The notes beneath the pieces are model-generated. The model was not told where the DNA came from and did no database searches. It saw only the letters and a program-made list of their open reading frames with translations. The translations under genes and the position numbers were made by a program. From assembly GCA_030156395.1 (NCBI GenBank), contig JASGMP010000008.1, positions 1 to 35,831 on the forward strand: DNA of 35,831 nt, written 5' to 3'. This document shows, in pieces, positions 1-7,918 of this stretch. The stretch is from Fidelibacterota bacterium. GTDB taxonomy: Bacteria > Fidelibacterota > Fidelibacteria > Fidelibacterales > Fidelibacteraceae. Numbering within the stretch: the first letter of the stretch is position 1; every line of letters starts with the position of its first letter.

Positions 1-2969
1 GAAGGTGTACCGGTTGAATATGTCTGCAAAGATTCCAAATTGATACGGCCCCGGGGGATTGTCACCGTTCCGCTAAAATTCGCATTCTCTGGCGTTCCTG
101 CAACAACTGCGTTTAAATCCGTCAGAATGTACAAATCCCGGCTGCCTGTGGCTTTGAAATTTTCTCCTTCTGCCTTCAATGTAAAATTTTGCAGCCCATT
201 GTATAAGGGCTTGCCCAAAACCGTTTTCCCTGTAAACATAAGCTGACCATCACCCCCTTGGATATAAAATTCATCGAGTGTTACTACGGAATCCTGAAGG
301 GACATGTTCAATCGGATCTGGGGATACGACAATCCAACAGCTGGTATGGTCAGGCGACCTTTATTCAGAGAAATGTTTCCCGATATGTCCGGATTCTCTA
401 AGGTATTTTGAATCCTGATGTCGGCGTTCAATCGTCCTTCTGCCACACCAATCTGTTTGTTGAATGTTTTCAGGAATGACAAATCAACATTCTCAACGCT
501 CATATCAATGTCCACCGGTTGATGACCGGGGATTCTGGCTTTCCCTGAATCCGGTAAGATATTGAAAGGAATCTTAACCGATCCTGCCAGAGTTTCTTCC
601 TCTTGCTTTTGAATAAAAAATGAAGATGACAGATACGTGCCCATGAGTTTGAGATGCATATCCCCCTTTTCAAAAAAAAGGTTATCCACACGGAGGGGTG
701 AAGCCATGGCATCCAAACGAATTTCAGGGTTGTATAGGGTCCCAACCATCCCAAAAGATGCAGTAAGAAAGCCCTGAATTGAATACGGCAGGTTGATGAG
801 TGTATCCAGCAAAGAGAGATCAAAGTTGTTTAAATCAAGGGAAAATGTACTGTTTTTTTTGAAATGATCCCGGATTTTTCCCTCTGTTATCAAACCACCC
901 TGTCCACTTTGAAGGAAAATTTTGTCAATTTGAATAACCTGGTCCGACAGAATGATTTTTCCTTCTTTGTGGATGGTCTCGGCTTCCAATGGTCCAAGGC
1001 GGAAATAAAGATCGTTTAGACTAATGCTGAGAACTGAATCCTGAAGCACCCCGGCTTCCAGAAGCAGTTCAATATTTTTAGATTGGGCGGTCAGACGATT
1101 TGTAAACTCCCGTGTATGACCCTGGCTTTCCCATTGAACCTTATCCAGCGTGATGGTGTTCAGGTTTAATGTATCACCGGTGAGTTTTAGATTCCCGGAT
1201 AGATTGCCCTGATCATATCCGATGGATACCGGACCGGTTAAGTGATCCAACGAAAGAGCTTGATATTGGATTTTTTTCAGGTTGCAAGTTGATTCAAGGA
1301 ACAGTTTGGGATATTTACCTGAGATATCTCCATGAATCGAACCCTTAGCATTTACAGGGTCGATACCTATCAATTTCCCGAGTGGTTTTAGATCTTTAGG
1401 TTCAAACAAAAAATGAAGGGCTGTTTCTTCTTTTAGTCCGGTTTTCCCGGTAATATCTGCCGATGCCAAAGAATTTCGGATAGTTGCCCGGTGGAAGGTG
1501 ATTGTGCTATCCTTATATGTGATGTCAATATCTACTGTATCCAGATCAATGTCTGCTATGCGTGATTTATATCCCTGTAATGTGAGATCGACAGTCGAAT
1601 TTCTCCAATTGAGACCCGTCCCCTGAAGATTCAAGCTCAGGTTAAGATCTGAATCCGGGATAATATCCGGATAAATGGAAGATGGGTTGACATGGTTCAT
1701 ATCCAGGGTTAGGTGGTAACGGGGGGCGGAAAAAATGTGGGAAAAATCACCCGAAAAAGAAAAATCCCCAAATATCCCTGTATAATTTCCTTTCATTTGT
1801 GCCTGGTCTGAATTTTTTCGGATTTCCAAGAAGCTCTTTTCAATGGGATATCCATCAATTGTTGATCCATCCATATTGGCTGTCAGTGTCGCGGAAAGAG
1901 TTTTGGGATCGAGTCCTGAGCCTTTAAGACTAATTCGCATATGTAGATCTGTCTGGATGGAGTATGCAGTCAGCCAGTCTGCCAGATTGATATTCTGAAT
2001 GGCTATATCGGCTTCATAGTTTGCTTCCGGCTGGAATGATTCGGCAGTGAGATGAGCTGTAATCTGCTGATCACCATGAATCATTTTCACATCAAGAGCC
2101 CCAAGGTTTTGTTGGGATTTGAGTGTCAAAATCAAATCCGGCAGAATTTGCACGGGAAGGTCAGGTATAAAATCCCTGAATTCCTCCAGCCGGATAGGAT
2201 CTGCTTTAATTAAAACTTCGGAAGGGATAACTGATAGGGTATCATACTGTAATAACCCTGTCAGAAAACTGTGTGTGGATGTGAATTGAAATGATCCTAC
2301 TATAGATTCATCTGATGAACGGGTCCATTGAAAGGATGAGTTTTTTAATGTAAAATCCGGGGAGGATGTTTGAAAACGCAGATCTTTCAACGTTGCCTGT
2401 AATGAATCGTTGCTGAAATATAATCCTGTCTGCATCTGCAAATGATGGATCTTTTCAGGAAGAAATGTCAGGTGTTGTTTGTCTGCAAGGGTGATGTAGC
2501 CGTTTTCCAGGGAGAGCATATCTATTCGGAGACTTTTCAGAAAAGGTTTTGGATTTTCTTCAGAAAGTGTGTCAGCAGGTGCAGGCAAAATGCTAAGAAT
2601 ATTCCAACCACCGTCTTCATCCTGTGATAGATGTATCCAGGGATTTTTCAATTGAATTTCAGGGATCAGCAGATTCTTTTTCAACAAACCGGATAGACGG
2701 TAAGTAACTCTTGCCTTTTCAAGAGACAGTAATGTATCCATTGTGTGATGGATAAGGGTAAGGTTGTGCACAGTGATTTCACGAAACAGATTCCCTCCCA
2801 GGTGATCAATCGACACCTTCACATCTATCAGGGATTTTTCCGCCTGCTGGATGGCGTAATTTTTTAAAATATTCCGGAATAGTCCTGTTTGAGTAAAAAT
2901 TAGAAGGATCAGGATGAATGTCATCAATCCTAAAAAGAGTCGACATGTGGTTTTAATCCATCGTTTCAT
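1..2969 (-). CDS. tamB: TamB-like translocation/assembly module protein (3'-truncated by window edge)
   Basis: The reading frame is open for 989 codons from the ATG at 2969 to the left edge, with no stop, so the C-terminus lies outside the window. I translated it through and saw no frameshift. It begins with a short basic N-terminus and one hydrophobic segment (about residues 8-28), as expected for the inner-membrane anchor of TamB. A long beta-rich, low-cysteine body follows. Near the left edge are DUF490/TamB-type segments with alternating strands and phrases such as GRLNADIRI, DISGNISLNKGRLTIP and TIPRGRINLES. TamB family proteins span the periplasm and work with an Omp85 partner in outer-membrane protein assembly or phospholipid transport. 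The partner gene lies directly upstream, ending one base before this start (stop 2973-2971), so translation is probably coupled. Other AsmA-like bridge proteins are the main alternative. Confidence 0.88.
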   Translation of the reverse strand, partial: MKRWIKTTCRLFLGLMTFILILLIFTQTGLFRNILKNYAIQQAEKSLIDVKVSIDHLGGNLFREITVHNLTLIHHTMDTLLSLEKARVTYRLSGLLKKNLLIPEIQLKNPWIHLSQDEDGGWNILSILPAPADTLSEENPKPFLKSLRIDMLSLENGYITLADKQHLTFLPEKIHHLQMQTGLYFSNDSLQATLKDLRFQTSSPDFTLKNSSFQWTRSSDESIVGSFQFTSTHSFLTGLLQYDTLSVIPSEVLIKADPIRLEEFRDFIPDLPVQILPDLILTLKSQQNLGALDVKMIHGDQQITAHLTAESFQPEANYEADIAIQNINLADWLTAYSIQTDLHMRISLKGSGLDPKTLSATLTANMDGSTIDGYPIEKSFLEIRKNSDQAQMKGNYTGIFGDFSFSGDFSHIFSAPRYHLTLDMNHVNPSSIYPDIIPDSDLNLSLNLQGTGLNWRNSTVDLTLQGYKSRIADIDLDTVDIDITYKDSTITFHRATIRNSLASADITGKTGLKEETALHFLFEPKDLKPLGKLIGIDPVNAKGSIHGDISGKYPKLFLESTCNLKKIQYQALSLDHLTGPVSIGYDQGNLSGNLKLTGDTLNLNTITLDKVQWESQGHTREFTNRLTAQSKNIELLLEAGVLQDSVLSISLNDLYFRLGPLEAETIHKEGKIILSDQVIQIDKIFLQSGQGGLITEGKIRDHFKKNSTFSLDLNNFDLSLLDTLINLPYSIQGFLTASFGMVGTLYNPEIRLDAMASPLRVDNLFFEKGDMHLKLMGTYLSSSFFIQKQEEETLAGSVKIPFNILPDSGKARIPGHQPVDIDMSVENVDLSFLKTFNKQIGVAEGRLNADIRIQNTLENPDISGNISLNKGRLTIPAVGLSYPQIRLNMSLQDSVVTLDEFYIQGGDGQLMFTGKTVLGKPLYNGLQNFTLKAEGENFKATGSRDLYILTDLNAVVAGTPENANFSGTVTIPRGRINLESLQTYSTGTP

Positions 2970-2970
2970 T

Positions 2971-4788
2971 TTAAAATGCCTGCCCAAAACTCAGGTGGAA
3001 CCGCAGTTGTCCATCCGGTTGATCTAAAGGATAGGCGATATCAAAGCGTACCGGACCGATGGGAGTGTTATAACGGATTCCCACTCCCGGCGACCAGGCA
3101 AGGGTAGACACATCCATGCCATGGTATGAACTCCATACATTTCCGGTATCCATAAATAGCGTGCCATAGAATTCATGAATGATTCGATGTCTTAATTCAA
3201 GGGACGCCTCCAGGTAACTGTTGCCTCCGACGGGAATACCCTTTTCATTTTCCGGGCCCAGTTCATTCCGAAGAAATCCCCGGACACTGTTGCTGCCTCC
3301 TGCATAGAACCGCTCTTCAATCGGTGTAGTTTTATCATTCATGATTTCTTTCATGATGCCTGCTTTTATTTTGCCGGCCAGGACCAAGCGGTCGGTAAAT
3401 CGCTGATATTTTCTGAATTCCGACAGACCTGAAAGATAGTGATACCGGCTTCCGGGAAGTCCTGAAAAAGTGGTGATACATGATAGATACCATCCCTGAT
3501 CCGGAAAAAACAGAGGGGAAGTATAATCCGTGGAAAACCCCAGTGAAATTTTGGATTTGTTGTAATAACTCTTATCCGGGATATAATTTTCCGTGACATT
3601 TTTATCCAGTTTCAACTGATTTCTCTCAAAGGTGTAATTGACAAAAATCCGGGATTCAGGGGAAAGTTCCTGCTGAAAAGTTATACCGGTTCCCCACCGT
3701 TGCAGTTCATAAGCTTTTTCGATTTCTTTTCGTGCAAAGGGATTCAGAAAGAGGGTGCTGTTCGGTGTAAACAGGGCCGGTTGAGTAATATTCAGATCAA
3801 CATGATATGGCTCCAGTCTGGAATATTTCAGATATAGGGTCGCATACCGGGCATGTCCAAGGAACGGTTGTCTTCGAAAAGTAGCGGATAATCGGAGCCG
3901 TTCATCCAAACCGTAACCGATACCGGTTTTGACTGACCATCGGGGAAGTTCACGAACCTGTATATCAAGGATCAGTTTGCCAACATTTGAACCAGGTCGT
4001 TGGCGGATGGAAACATATTCAAAAACACCCAGCTGCTGGACTCGTTTCTGATTTTTCTCCAATGCTTCCTGACGGAAAGGATCTCCAATGTCAATGCTCA
4101 GTTGCTTTTTGATGATTCCAGAGCTGATATGTTGATTCCCTTGGATTTGAATGTCTTGAAATACTCCTTTTGGGCCGCTGTATATGATATATTCAACATC
4201 TGCCTGGCTATTGACCAATGTAATCCGGTATTGGATTTCAGGAGATGGATATCCGTGGTTCATGAGAAGGCGGATGATTTCCCGGCGCTGTTCAATGATT
4301 TCCTGATCCCGGAAACGGGTTCCTGTACGGAGGGGTAATTCTGGGATTTTACGTTGTAAAAGGGAATCTATTGCTTTCTTGTTATCGTTCGTCTCAGACA
4401 TGAGGGTATACCGGATATCCCGGATGTTCACCGGTTGATTTTCTGCTATTTGAAAAATAACATTTATATCTTTTTTATTTTTGAGGATTTTCTTTTCAAA
4501 ATGGACATGTGCCTCCAAAAATCCTTCTGTCTGGTAAAACCTTTCCAGTCGCTCAGCTTCCTGATAGAGATGCCCCTCTGTATACTTCTCAGGTTCTTTC
4601 CAGAATAAAAGACGATTGGGAAAGGAGTAAGGCTCAAGGTTTAGCTGTTTTTTTAACATGGATTCAGATAGGATTTTATTCCCTTCAAAAGATATTTTTC
4701 GGATCGCGAATTCATCCTGTCCGTTTAAAACGGAAACAAAGATCAGAAGCAGAAAAGATGTGAAAAATTGTCGGATGAAGATTCTCAT
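2971..4788 (-). CDS. tamA: Omp85-family outer membrane assembly protein, TamA/BamA-like
   Basis: The product has 605 residues and starts with a signal peptide (about residues 1-23, hydrophobic FLLLIFVSVL core). POTRA-like repeats cover roughly residues 28-275; typical starts are IRKISFEGNKILSESML near the N-terminus and FQDIQIQGNQHISSGIIK before the last repeat. The C-terminal half is a D15/Omp85 beta-barrel with the diagnostic VRGF motif (AGGSNSVRGFLRNE), and the chain ends in phenylalanine (SFGQAF), as expected for a BAM substrate. The short POTRA region and the tamB gene one base downstream favour TamA over BamA, which usually has five POTRA domains. No clear Shine-Dalgarno sequence precedes the ATG. 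The gene is divergent from aspS across a 126-bp gap. Confidence 0.9.
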   Translation of the reverse strand: MRIFIRQFFTSFLLLIFVSVLNGQDEFAIRKISFEGNKILSESMLKKQLNLEPYSFPNRLLFWKEPEKYTEGHLYQEAERLERFYQTEGFLEAHVHFEKKILKNKKDINVIFQIAENQPVNIRDIRYTLMSETNDNKKAIDSLLQRKIPELPLRTGTRFRDQEIIEQRREIIRLLMNHGYPSPEIQYRITLVNSQADVEYIIYSGPKGVFQDIQIQGNQHISSGIIKKQLSIDIGDPFRQEALEKNQKRVQQLGVFEYVSIRQRPGSNVGKLILDIQVRELPRWSVKTGIGYGLDERLRLSATFRRQPFLGHARYATLYLKYSRLEPYHVDLNITQPALFTPNSTLFLNPFARKEIEKAYELQRWGTGITFQQELSPESRIFVNYTFERNQLKLDKNVTENYIPDKSYYNKSKISLGFSTDYTSPLFFPDQGWYLSCITTFSGLPGSRYHYLSGLSEFRKYQRFTDRLVLAGKIKAGIMKEIMNDKTTPIEERFYAGGSNSVRGFLRNELGPENEKGIPVGGNSYLEASLELRHRIIHEFYGTLFMDTGNVWSSYHGMDVSTLAWSPGVGIRYNTPIGPVRFDIAYPLDQPDGQLRFHLSFGQAF

Positions 4789-4829
4789 ATCATGTTTTTA
4801 ATTGTAAAGCTAAATAAACTTCCGGAGCC

Positions 4830-4858
4830 TTACAACGGCTGAATACAGTTCTTATCTT
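4830..4858 (+). promoter_or_regulatory. Possible sigma-70-like promoter for aspS (weak)
   Basis: In the 126-bp gap between the divergent tamA and aspS genes, TTACAA (4830-4835) and TATCTT (4853-4858) are separated by 17 bp. They match 3/6 and 4/6 of the -35 and -10 consensus. A start near 4866 would give a leader of about 49 nt. The match is weak and rests on spacing and location. Confidence 0.25.
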
Positions 4859-4914
4859 TCCGTTTTAGAAATGCCATGCTTTCTGTAACTTTACCTGATA
4901 AACAGGGAGACACC

Positions 4915-6684
4915 ATGAACTTAAAGCGTACGCACCGATGCCACGAATTGAATGCGTCCCTGGTGGGACAAACCGTTATTGTCAATGGATGGATCAATAC
5001 CCGGAGGGATTTAGGGGGTATCTATTTTTTGGATGTCCGGGATCGTTATGGATTGATTCAGGTACGGGTGGGGATTGAATTACCGGAAACCCTTCGTGAC
5101 CGTGTTAGAAAAATGACACCAGAAGATGTAATTGCCGTGAAAGGGAAACTTGCATTGCGGCCGGAGGATGCAATTAACCCCAAAATGGCTTCCGGTACCC
5201 TGGAATTGCTGGCGGAAGAGGTTGAACTTTTAAACAAAGCTAAGACACCCCCTTTTGAAATCACCCGCCGGGAAACAGGAAGTGAAGATTTACGGCTCAA
5301 ATACCGGTATTTGGATTTAAGAACCCAGACATTGCAAAAAAATATCCAGTTAAGACATAAAACAGCCCAGGCTGTCAGGCAATTTTTAAACGAGGAAGAT
5401 TTCCTCGAAATTGAAACACCTGTTCTTATGAAATCCACTCCGGAAGGTGCCCGGGATTTTCTGGTCCCCAGCCGGCTCCACACGGGACACTTTTATGCGT
5501 TGCCACAGTCTCCCCAGACTTATAAACAGCTGCTCATGGTTTCTGGTTTTGATAAGTATTATCAGATAGTTAAATGTTTTCGCGATGAAGACCTCCGGGC
5601 AGACCGCCAGCCGGAATTTACACAGATTGATCTTGAAATGAGTTTTGTGGATGAACCGGATGTCAGGGATGTGGGGGAACGCTTACTGGCCGCTGTGATG
5701 AAAGCCGTAAAGAATATCGAACTGCCTCTGCCCCTGCCTGTCTATTCCTACAAAGATGCCATGGAAACCTACGGGAGTGACAAGCCCGATACCCGCTTCG
5801 ATCTGCCCCTTTTTACCTTAGATGAATTAGCAGAAAAATCTGATTTCCAGATTTTCAAGTCCGTGCTAGCCTCCGGTGGAGTGGTTCGGGGCCTGCGGGT
5901 TCCCGGAGGGTGTCGTTTGTCCCGGAAACAAATAGACGGATATACCAATCTTGCCCAAAAGTACGGACTCAAAGGACTGGCATTTGTCAAGGTAGAGGAA
6001 GGGGGATTGTCAGGCGGAATTTCAAAGTTTTTCAAGGATTCGTTGAGCCACGAACTGATAGCAGTTTCCGATGCAAAGCCCGGGGATCTTTTATTCTTCA
6101 GTGCCGATACATGGACTACCGCTTTGACAGCTTTGGGAGCAGTTCGTCTTCAACTGGGAAAGGATTTGAATCTGATTGATAAGGATGTATATAATGCGCT
6201 GTGGGTCAACGACTTCCCCCTTTTTGAACGAAGTGAGGAAGAGAACCGTTTTGTAGCCATGCACCATCCGTTTACATCTCCCAGACCTGAGGATGAAAAG
6301 CAGATGGAAACAGATCCTGAATCGGTCCGGGCACAGGCGTATGACCTGGTGCTGAACGCCCACGAAATAGCCGGAGGCAGTATTCGTATTTACCGGGAAG
6401 ATCTTCAGGAAAAAATGTTCAGAATTCTGGGAATCTCTCATGATGAGGCCCGCCAAAAGTTCGGTTTTTTGCTGGATGCTTTTCAATACGGTGCGCCACC
6501 CCATGGCGGGGTTGCCTTTGGTTTTGACCGGCTGGTGATGATTCTCGCCGGAGCAGACTCCATTCGTGAGGTTATTGCCTTTCCAAAAACGACAACAGCC
6601 CAATCACCCATGGATAATGCCCCCGATATTGTGGATGAAAAACAACTGAAAGAACTCCATTTGAGAGTGGAGAATGAAGAGTAG
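4915..6684 (+). CDS. aspS: Aspartyl-tRNA synthetase (bacterial type)
   Basis: The enzyme charges tRNA-Asp, or both tRNA-Asp and tRNA-Asn if it is non-discriminating. The product is 589 residues, close to the 590 of E. coli AspRS. I chose the ATG at 4915 because AGGGAG sits 5 nt upstream and the protein then begins MNLKRTHRCHELNASLVGQ, as in the family; an in-frame ATG at 4876 lacks a good ribosome site. An N-terminal OB-fold anticodon domain spans about residues 1-105. Class II motif 2 (FRDEDLRADRQPEFTQID) lies near residue 221. The GAD insertion domain typical of bacterial AspRS follows, and motif 3 (GVAFGFDRLVM) lies near residue 534, followed by REVIAFPK. Whether the tRNA specificity is discriminating cannot be read here. 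Confidence 0.97.
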   Translation: MNLKRTHRCHELNASLVGQTVIVNGWINTRRDLGGIYFLDVRDRYGLIQVRVGIELPETLRDRVRKMTPEDVIAVKGKLALRPEDAINPKMASGTLELLAEEVELLNKAKTPPFEITRRETGSEDLRLKYRYLDLRTQTLQKNIQLRHKTAQAVRQFLNEEDFLEIETPVLMKSTPEGARDFLVPSRLHTGHFYALPQSPQTYKQLLMVSGFDKYYQIVKCFRDEDLRADRQPEFTQIDLEMSFVDEPDVRDVGERLLAAVMKAVKNIELPLPLPVYSYKDAMETYGSDKPDTRFDLPLFTLDELAEKSDFQIFKSVLASGGVVRGLRVPGGCRLSRKQIDGYTNLAQKYGLKGLAFVKVEEGGLSGGISKFFKDSLSHELIAVSDAKPGDLLFFSADTWTTALTALGAVRLQLGKDLNLIDKDVYNALWVNDFPLFERSEEENRFVAMHHPFTSPRPEDEKQMETDPESVRAQAYDLVLNAHEIAGGSIRIYREDLQEKMFRILGISHDEARQKFGFLLDAFQYGAPPHGGVAFGFDRLVMILAGADSIREVIAFPKTTTAQSPMDNAPDIVDEKQLKELHLRVENEE

Positions 6685-6740
6685 TGAGTCGTAAAGGCAA
6701 TGCACGTTCAGCCTCTGAGATGAAATTGGGAGTTGTGAAT

Positions 6741-6917
6741 TTGAATGAATGGGACAAGCACCTCACTTCGTTCGGTGTTCAAATGCTGCTGCGCAGCGTT
6801 CAAATGTCGATGCCTGTAATCCTTGAACGCCGAAGGCGCTTGAATGCTGAACGAAGTGAAGCCATTGAACGGCACATAGTGCCGCTTGAATCCGATAACA
6901 CTGAGCGTAGCGAAGTA
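6741..6917. repeat. Array of TTGAA/TTCAA-spaced mini-palindromes
   Basis: Between aspS and the phosphatase gene, short palindromes with tiny loops occur every 20-30 bp, separated by TTGAA or its complement TTCAA. They include GCTGCGCAGC (6788-6797), CGCC-GAA-GGCG (6828-6838), CGGCAC-ATA-GTGCCG (6870-6884), and the related words CACTTCGTTCGGTG (6764-6777), GAACGAAGTGAAG (6849-6861) and ACTGAGCGTAGCGAAGT (6900-6916). A plus-strand frame across the array is open, but it reads only arginine- and glutamate-rich repeat translation and is not a plausible protein. The words resemble dispersed intergenic palindromes found in several environmental phyla. Their function is not known to me. Confidence 0.7.
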
Positions 6918-6924
6918 CCCAATC

Positions 6925-6966
6925 CCCCGTGAAATATCCCAATAAATTGGGTCCCTTTTCACGGGG
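6925..6966. terminator. Large two-tier hairpin downstream of aspS
   Basis: CCCCGTGAAA (6925-6934) pairs perfectly with TTTCACGGGG (6957-6966). Inside it, CCCAA (6938-6942) pairs with TTGGG (6947-6951) around a four-base loop. It lies 240 bp after the aspS stop, next to the mini-palindrome array, and is not followed by a run of T. It may be a terminator for one strand or a member of the same dispersed repeat group. The structure is directly visible; the role is inferred. Confidence 0.5.
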
Positions 6967-6983
6967 CAGGCAATCATCTTTAT

Positions 6984-7124
6984 GAAGTTAGAAGCTGGAA
7001 GTTGGAAGTTGGTGTCGCTCCTGGCGTTTCAATCAAACCAATCAAACCAATCCAATCAATCGAGTAATCGACTTTTCGACTTTCGACTGATGACTGCCGA
7101 CTTTCGACTGTCGACTGCCGACTA
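6984..7124. repeat. Low-complexity direct repeats before the phosphatase gene
   Basis: Three simple-sequence blocks follow each other. GAAG-TTAGAAGCTGGAAG-TTGGAAG-TTGG lies at about 6984-7012. AATCAAACC/AATCC units lie at 7031-7060. A family of (T)CGACTTTCGACTG and GACTGCCGACT units runs from about 7068 to 7123. The last block stops six bases before the ATG at 7130, so it forms the whole proximal leader of the phosphatase gene and leaves no room for a normal Shine-Dalgarno site. Confidence 0.65.
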
Positions 7125-7129
7125 ACATC

Positions 7130-7762
7130 ATGCGTCATCTCATTCTTGGTGACATCCACGGACAGTACGATGCCCTGATCCGTGTCCTGAAGAAAGCGGA
7201 TTATGATCCGAACGGGGATAGTCTGTACTGTGTCGGTGATTTGACCGATCGCGGACCCGATTCTGCCAGAGTTTTAGATTTTTGTATCAAACACGGGGTT
7301 TTATCCGTTCGTGGGAATCATGATATGTGGTTTTTGGATTATTTAATCCGGGGCCATGCCCCCATGATCTGGCTCAGTCAGGGCGGTTATGAAACCCTCT
7401 CTTCCTGGCATCAGGAATCTCTCTCACGGGAAAAAGTGCTGGATTATTATCAAAACATGCCCTATTACCGTGAACTTCATCTCGAGGGATTGTCTATCGC
7501 TGTATTTCATGGAGGAATCACACCGGGAGTCCCGTTGAAAGATCAGGATACTGAAGTTCTTACATGGGATCGCTATTTCTGGGTGTTTGAACAGGATCCA
7601 AAATTACCGTATGACCGGTATTTTCTGGGACACACAGCCCTGAGGGGGTCAGCAGAAAAAAATAAATACAATGTAATCAACCTGGATACCGGTGCCGGAT
7701 ATAACCGGATTCTAACAGCGATGGATATGGTGACGCTGGAAAAGTATGAAGTGAATGTATAA
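7130..7762 (+). CDS. PPP-family metallophosphatase (lambda-phosphatase/PrpA/ApaH-like)
   Basis: The product has 210 residues, about the size of the short bacterial and phage PPP-type phosphatases. All signature metal and phosphate motifs are present in order: GDIHG (residues 7-11, D8 and H10), GDLTDRG (36-42, D37 and R41) and GNHD (62-65, N63 and H64). C-terminal histidine motifs appear as FHGG and GHTALRG. Substrates in the family are phosphoproteins or diadenosine polyphosphates, and sequence alone does not separate these. It has no signal peptide, so it is cytosolic. It appears monocistronic. The start codon follows a simple repeat and has no recognisable ribosome site, which makes the translation start or its regulation uncertain. 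Confidence 0.88.
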   Translation: MRHLILGDIHGQYDALIRVLKKADYDPNGDSLYCVGDLTDRGPDSARVLDFCIKHGVLSVRGNHDMWFLDYLIRGHAPMIWLSQGGYETLSSWHQESLSREKVLDYYQNMPYYRELHLEGLSIAVFHGGITPGVPLKDQDTEVLTWDRYFWVFEQDPKLPYDRYFLGHTALRGSAEKNKYNVINLDTGAGYNRILTAMDMVTLEKYEVNV

Positions 7763-7795
7763 TTTTAAGGGGTATCACTGTTCAACATAGTTTCT

Positions 7796-7918
7796 TTAAG
7801 TAAAAGTCATAAGAAATGCGATGATACAGGAGTACACTTCGCCCTTTTCCTTAATTTTTTCTATCAAATCCGCATAGGGTATGGTAGAACGTAAATCAAA
7901 CAATTCTTGTAAATAGAT
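7796..7918 (-). other. In-frame open tail after the NhaC stop codon (possible relic coding sequence)
   Basis: Directly after the TAA of the NhaC-like gene (7921-7919), the same frame stays open for 40 codons before the TAA at 7798-7796. The translation starts IYLQELFDLRSTIPYADLIE and continues with EKIKEKGEVYSCI. It has the charge pattern of a real amphipathic protein and does not look like translated AT-rich spacer. It has no start codon of its own in a good context. It could be a former C-terminal extension cut off by a nonsense change, a relic of another gene, or chance. I do not recognise a family. Confidence 0.25.

Noticed and set aside
500-823. Short minus-strand open frame of 107 codons
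   Set aside because: It overlaps the continuous tamB frame on the same strand, which reads as protein through this region without interruption.
5058-6603. Several open frames antisense to aspS (for example 5058-5483 and 6091-6603)
   Set aside because: AspS on the plus strand is complete with all class II motifs, and the antisense frames show no family signature or ribosome site. They are shadows.
6684-6932. Open frame of 82 codons on the plus strand after aspS
   Set aside because: It overlaps the mini-palindrome array and its residues (repeated ERSE and similar) are translated repeat sequence. No ribosome site precedes it and the opposite strand is equally open.
6741-7124. CRISPR-like repeat array
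   Set aside because: The repeats are not identical, units are only 8-16 bp, spacers are not of uniform length, and no cas gene is in the window.
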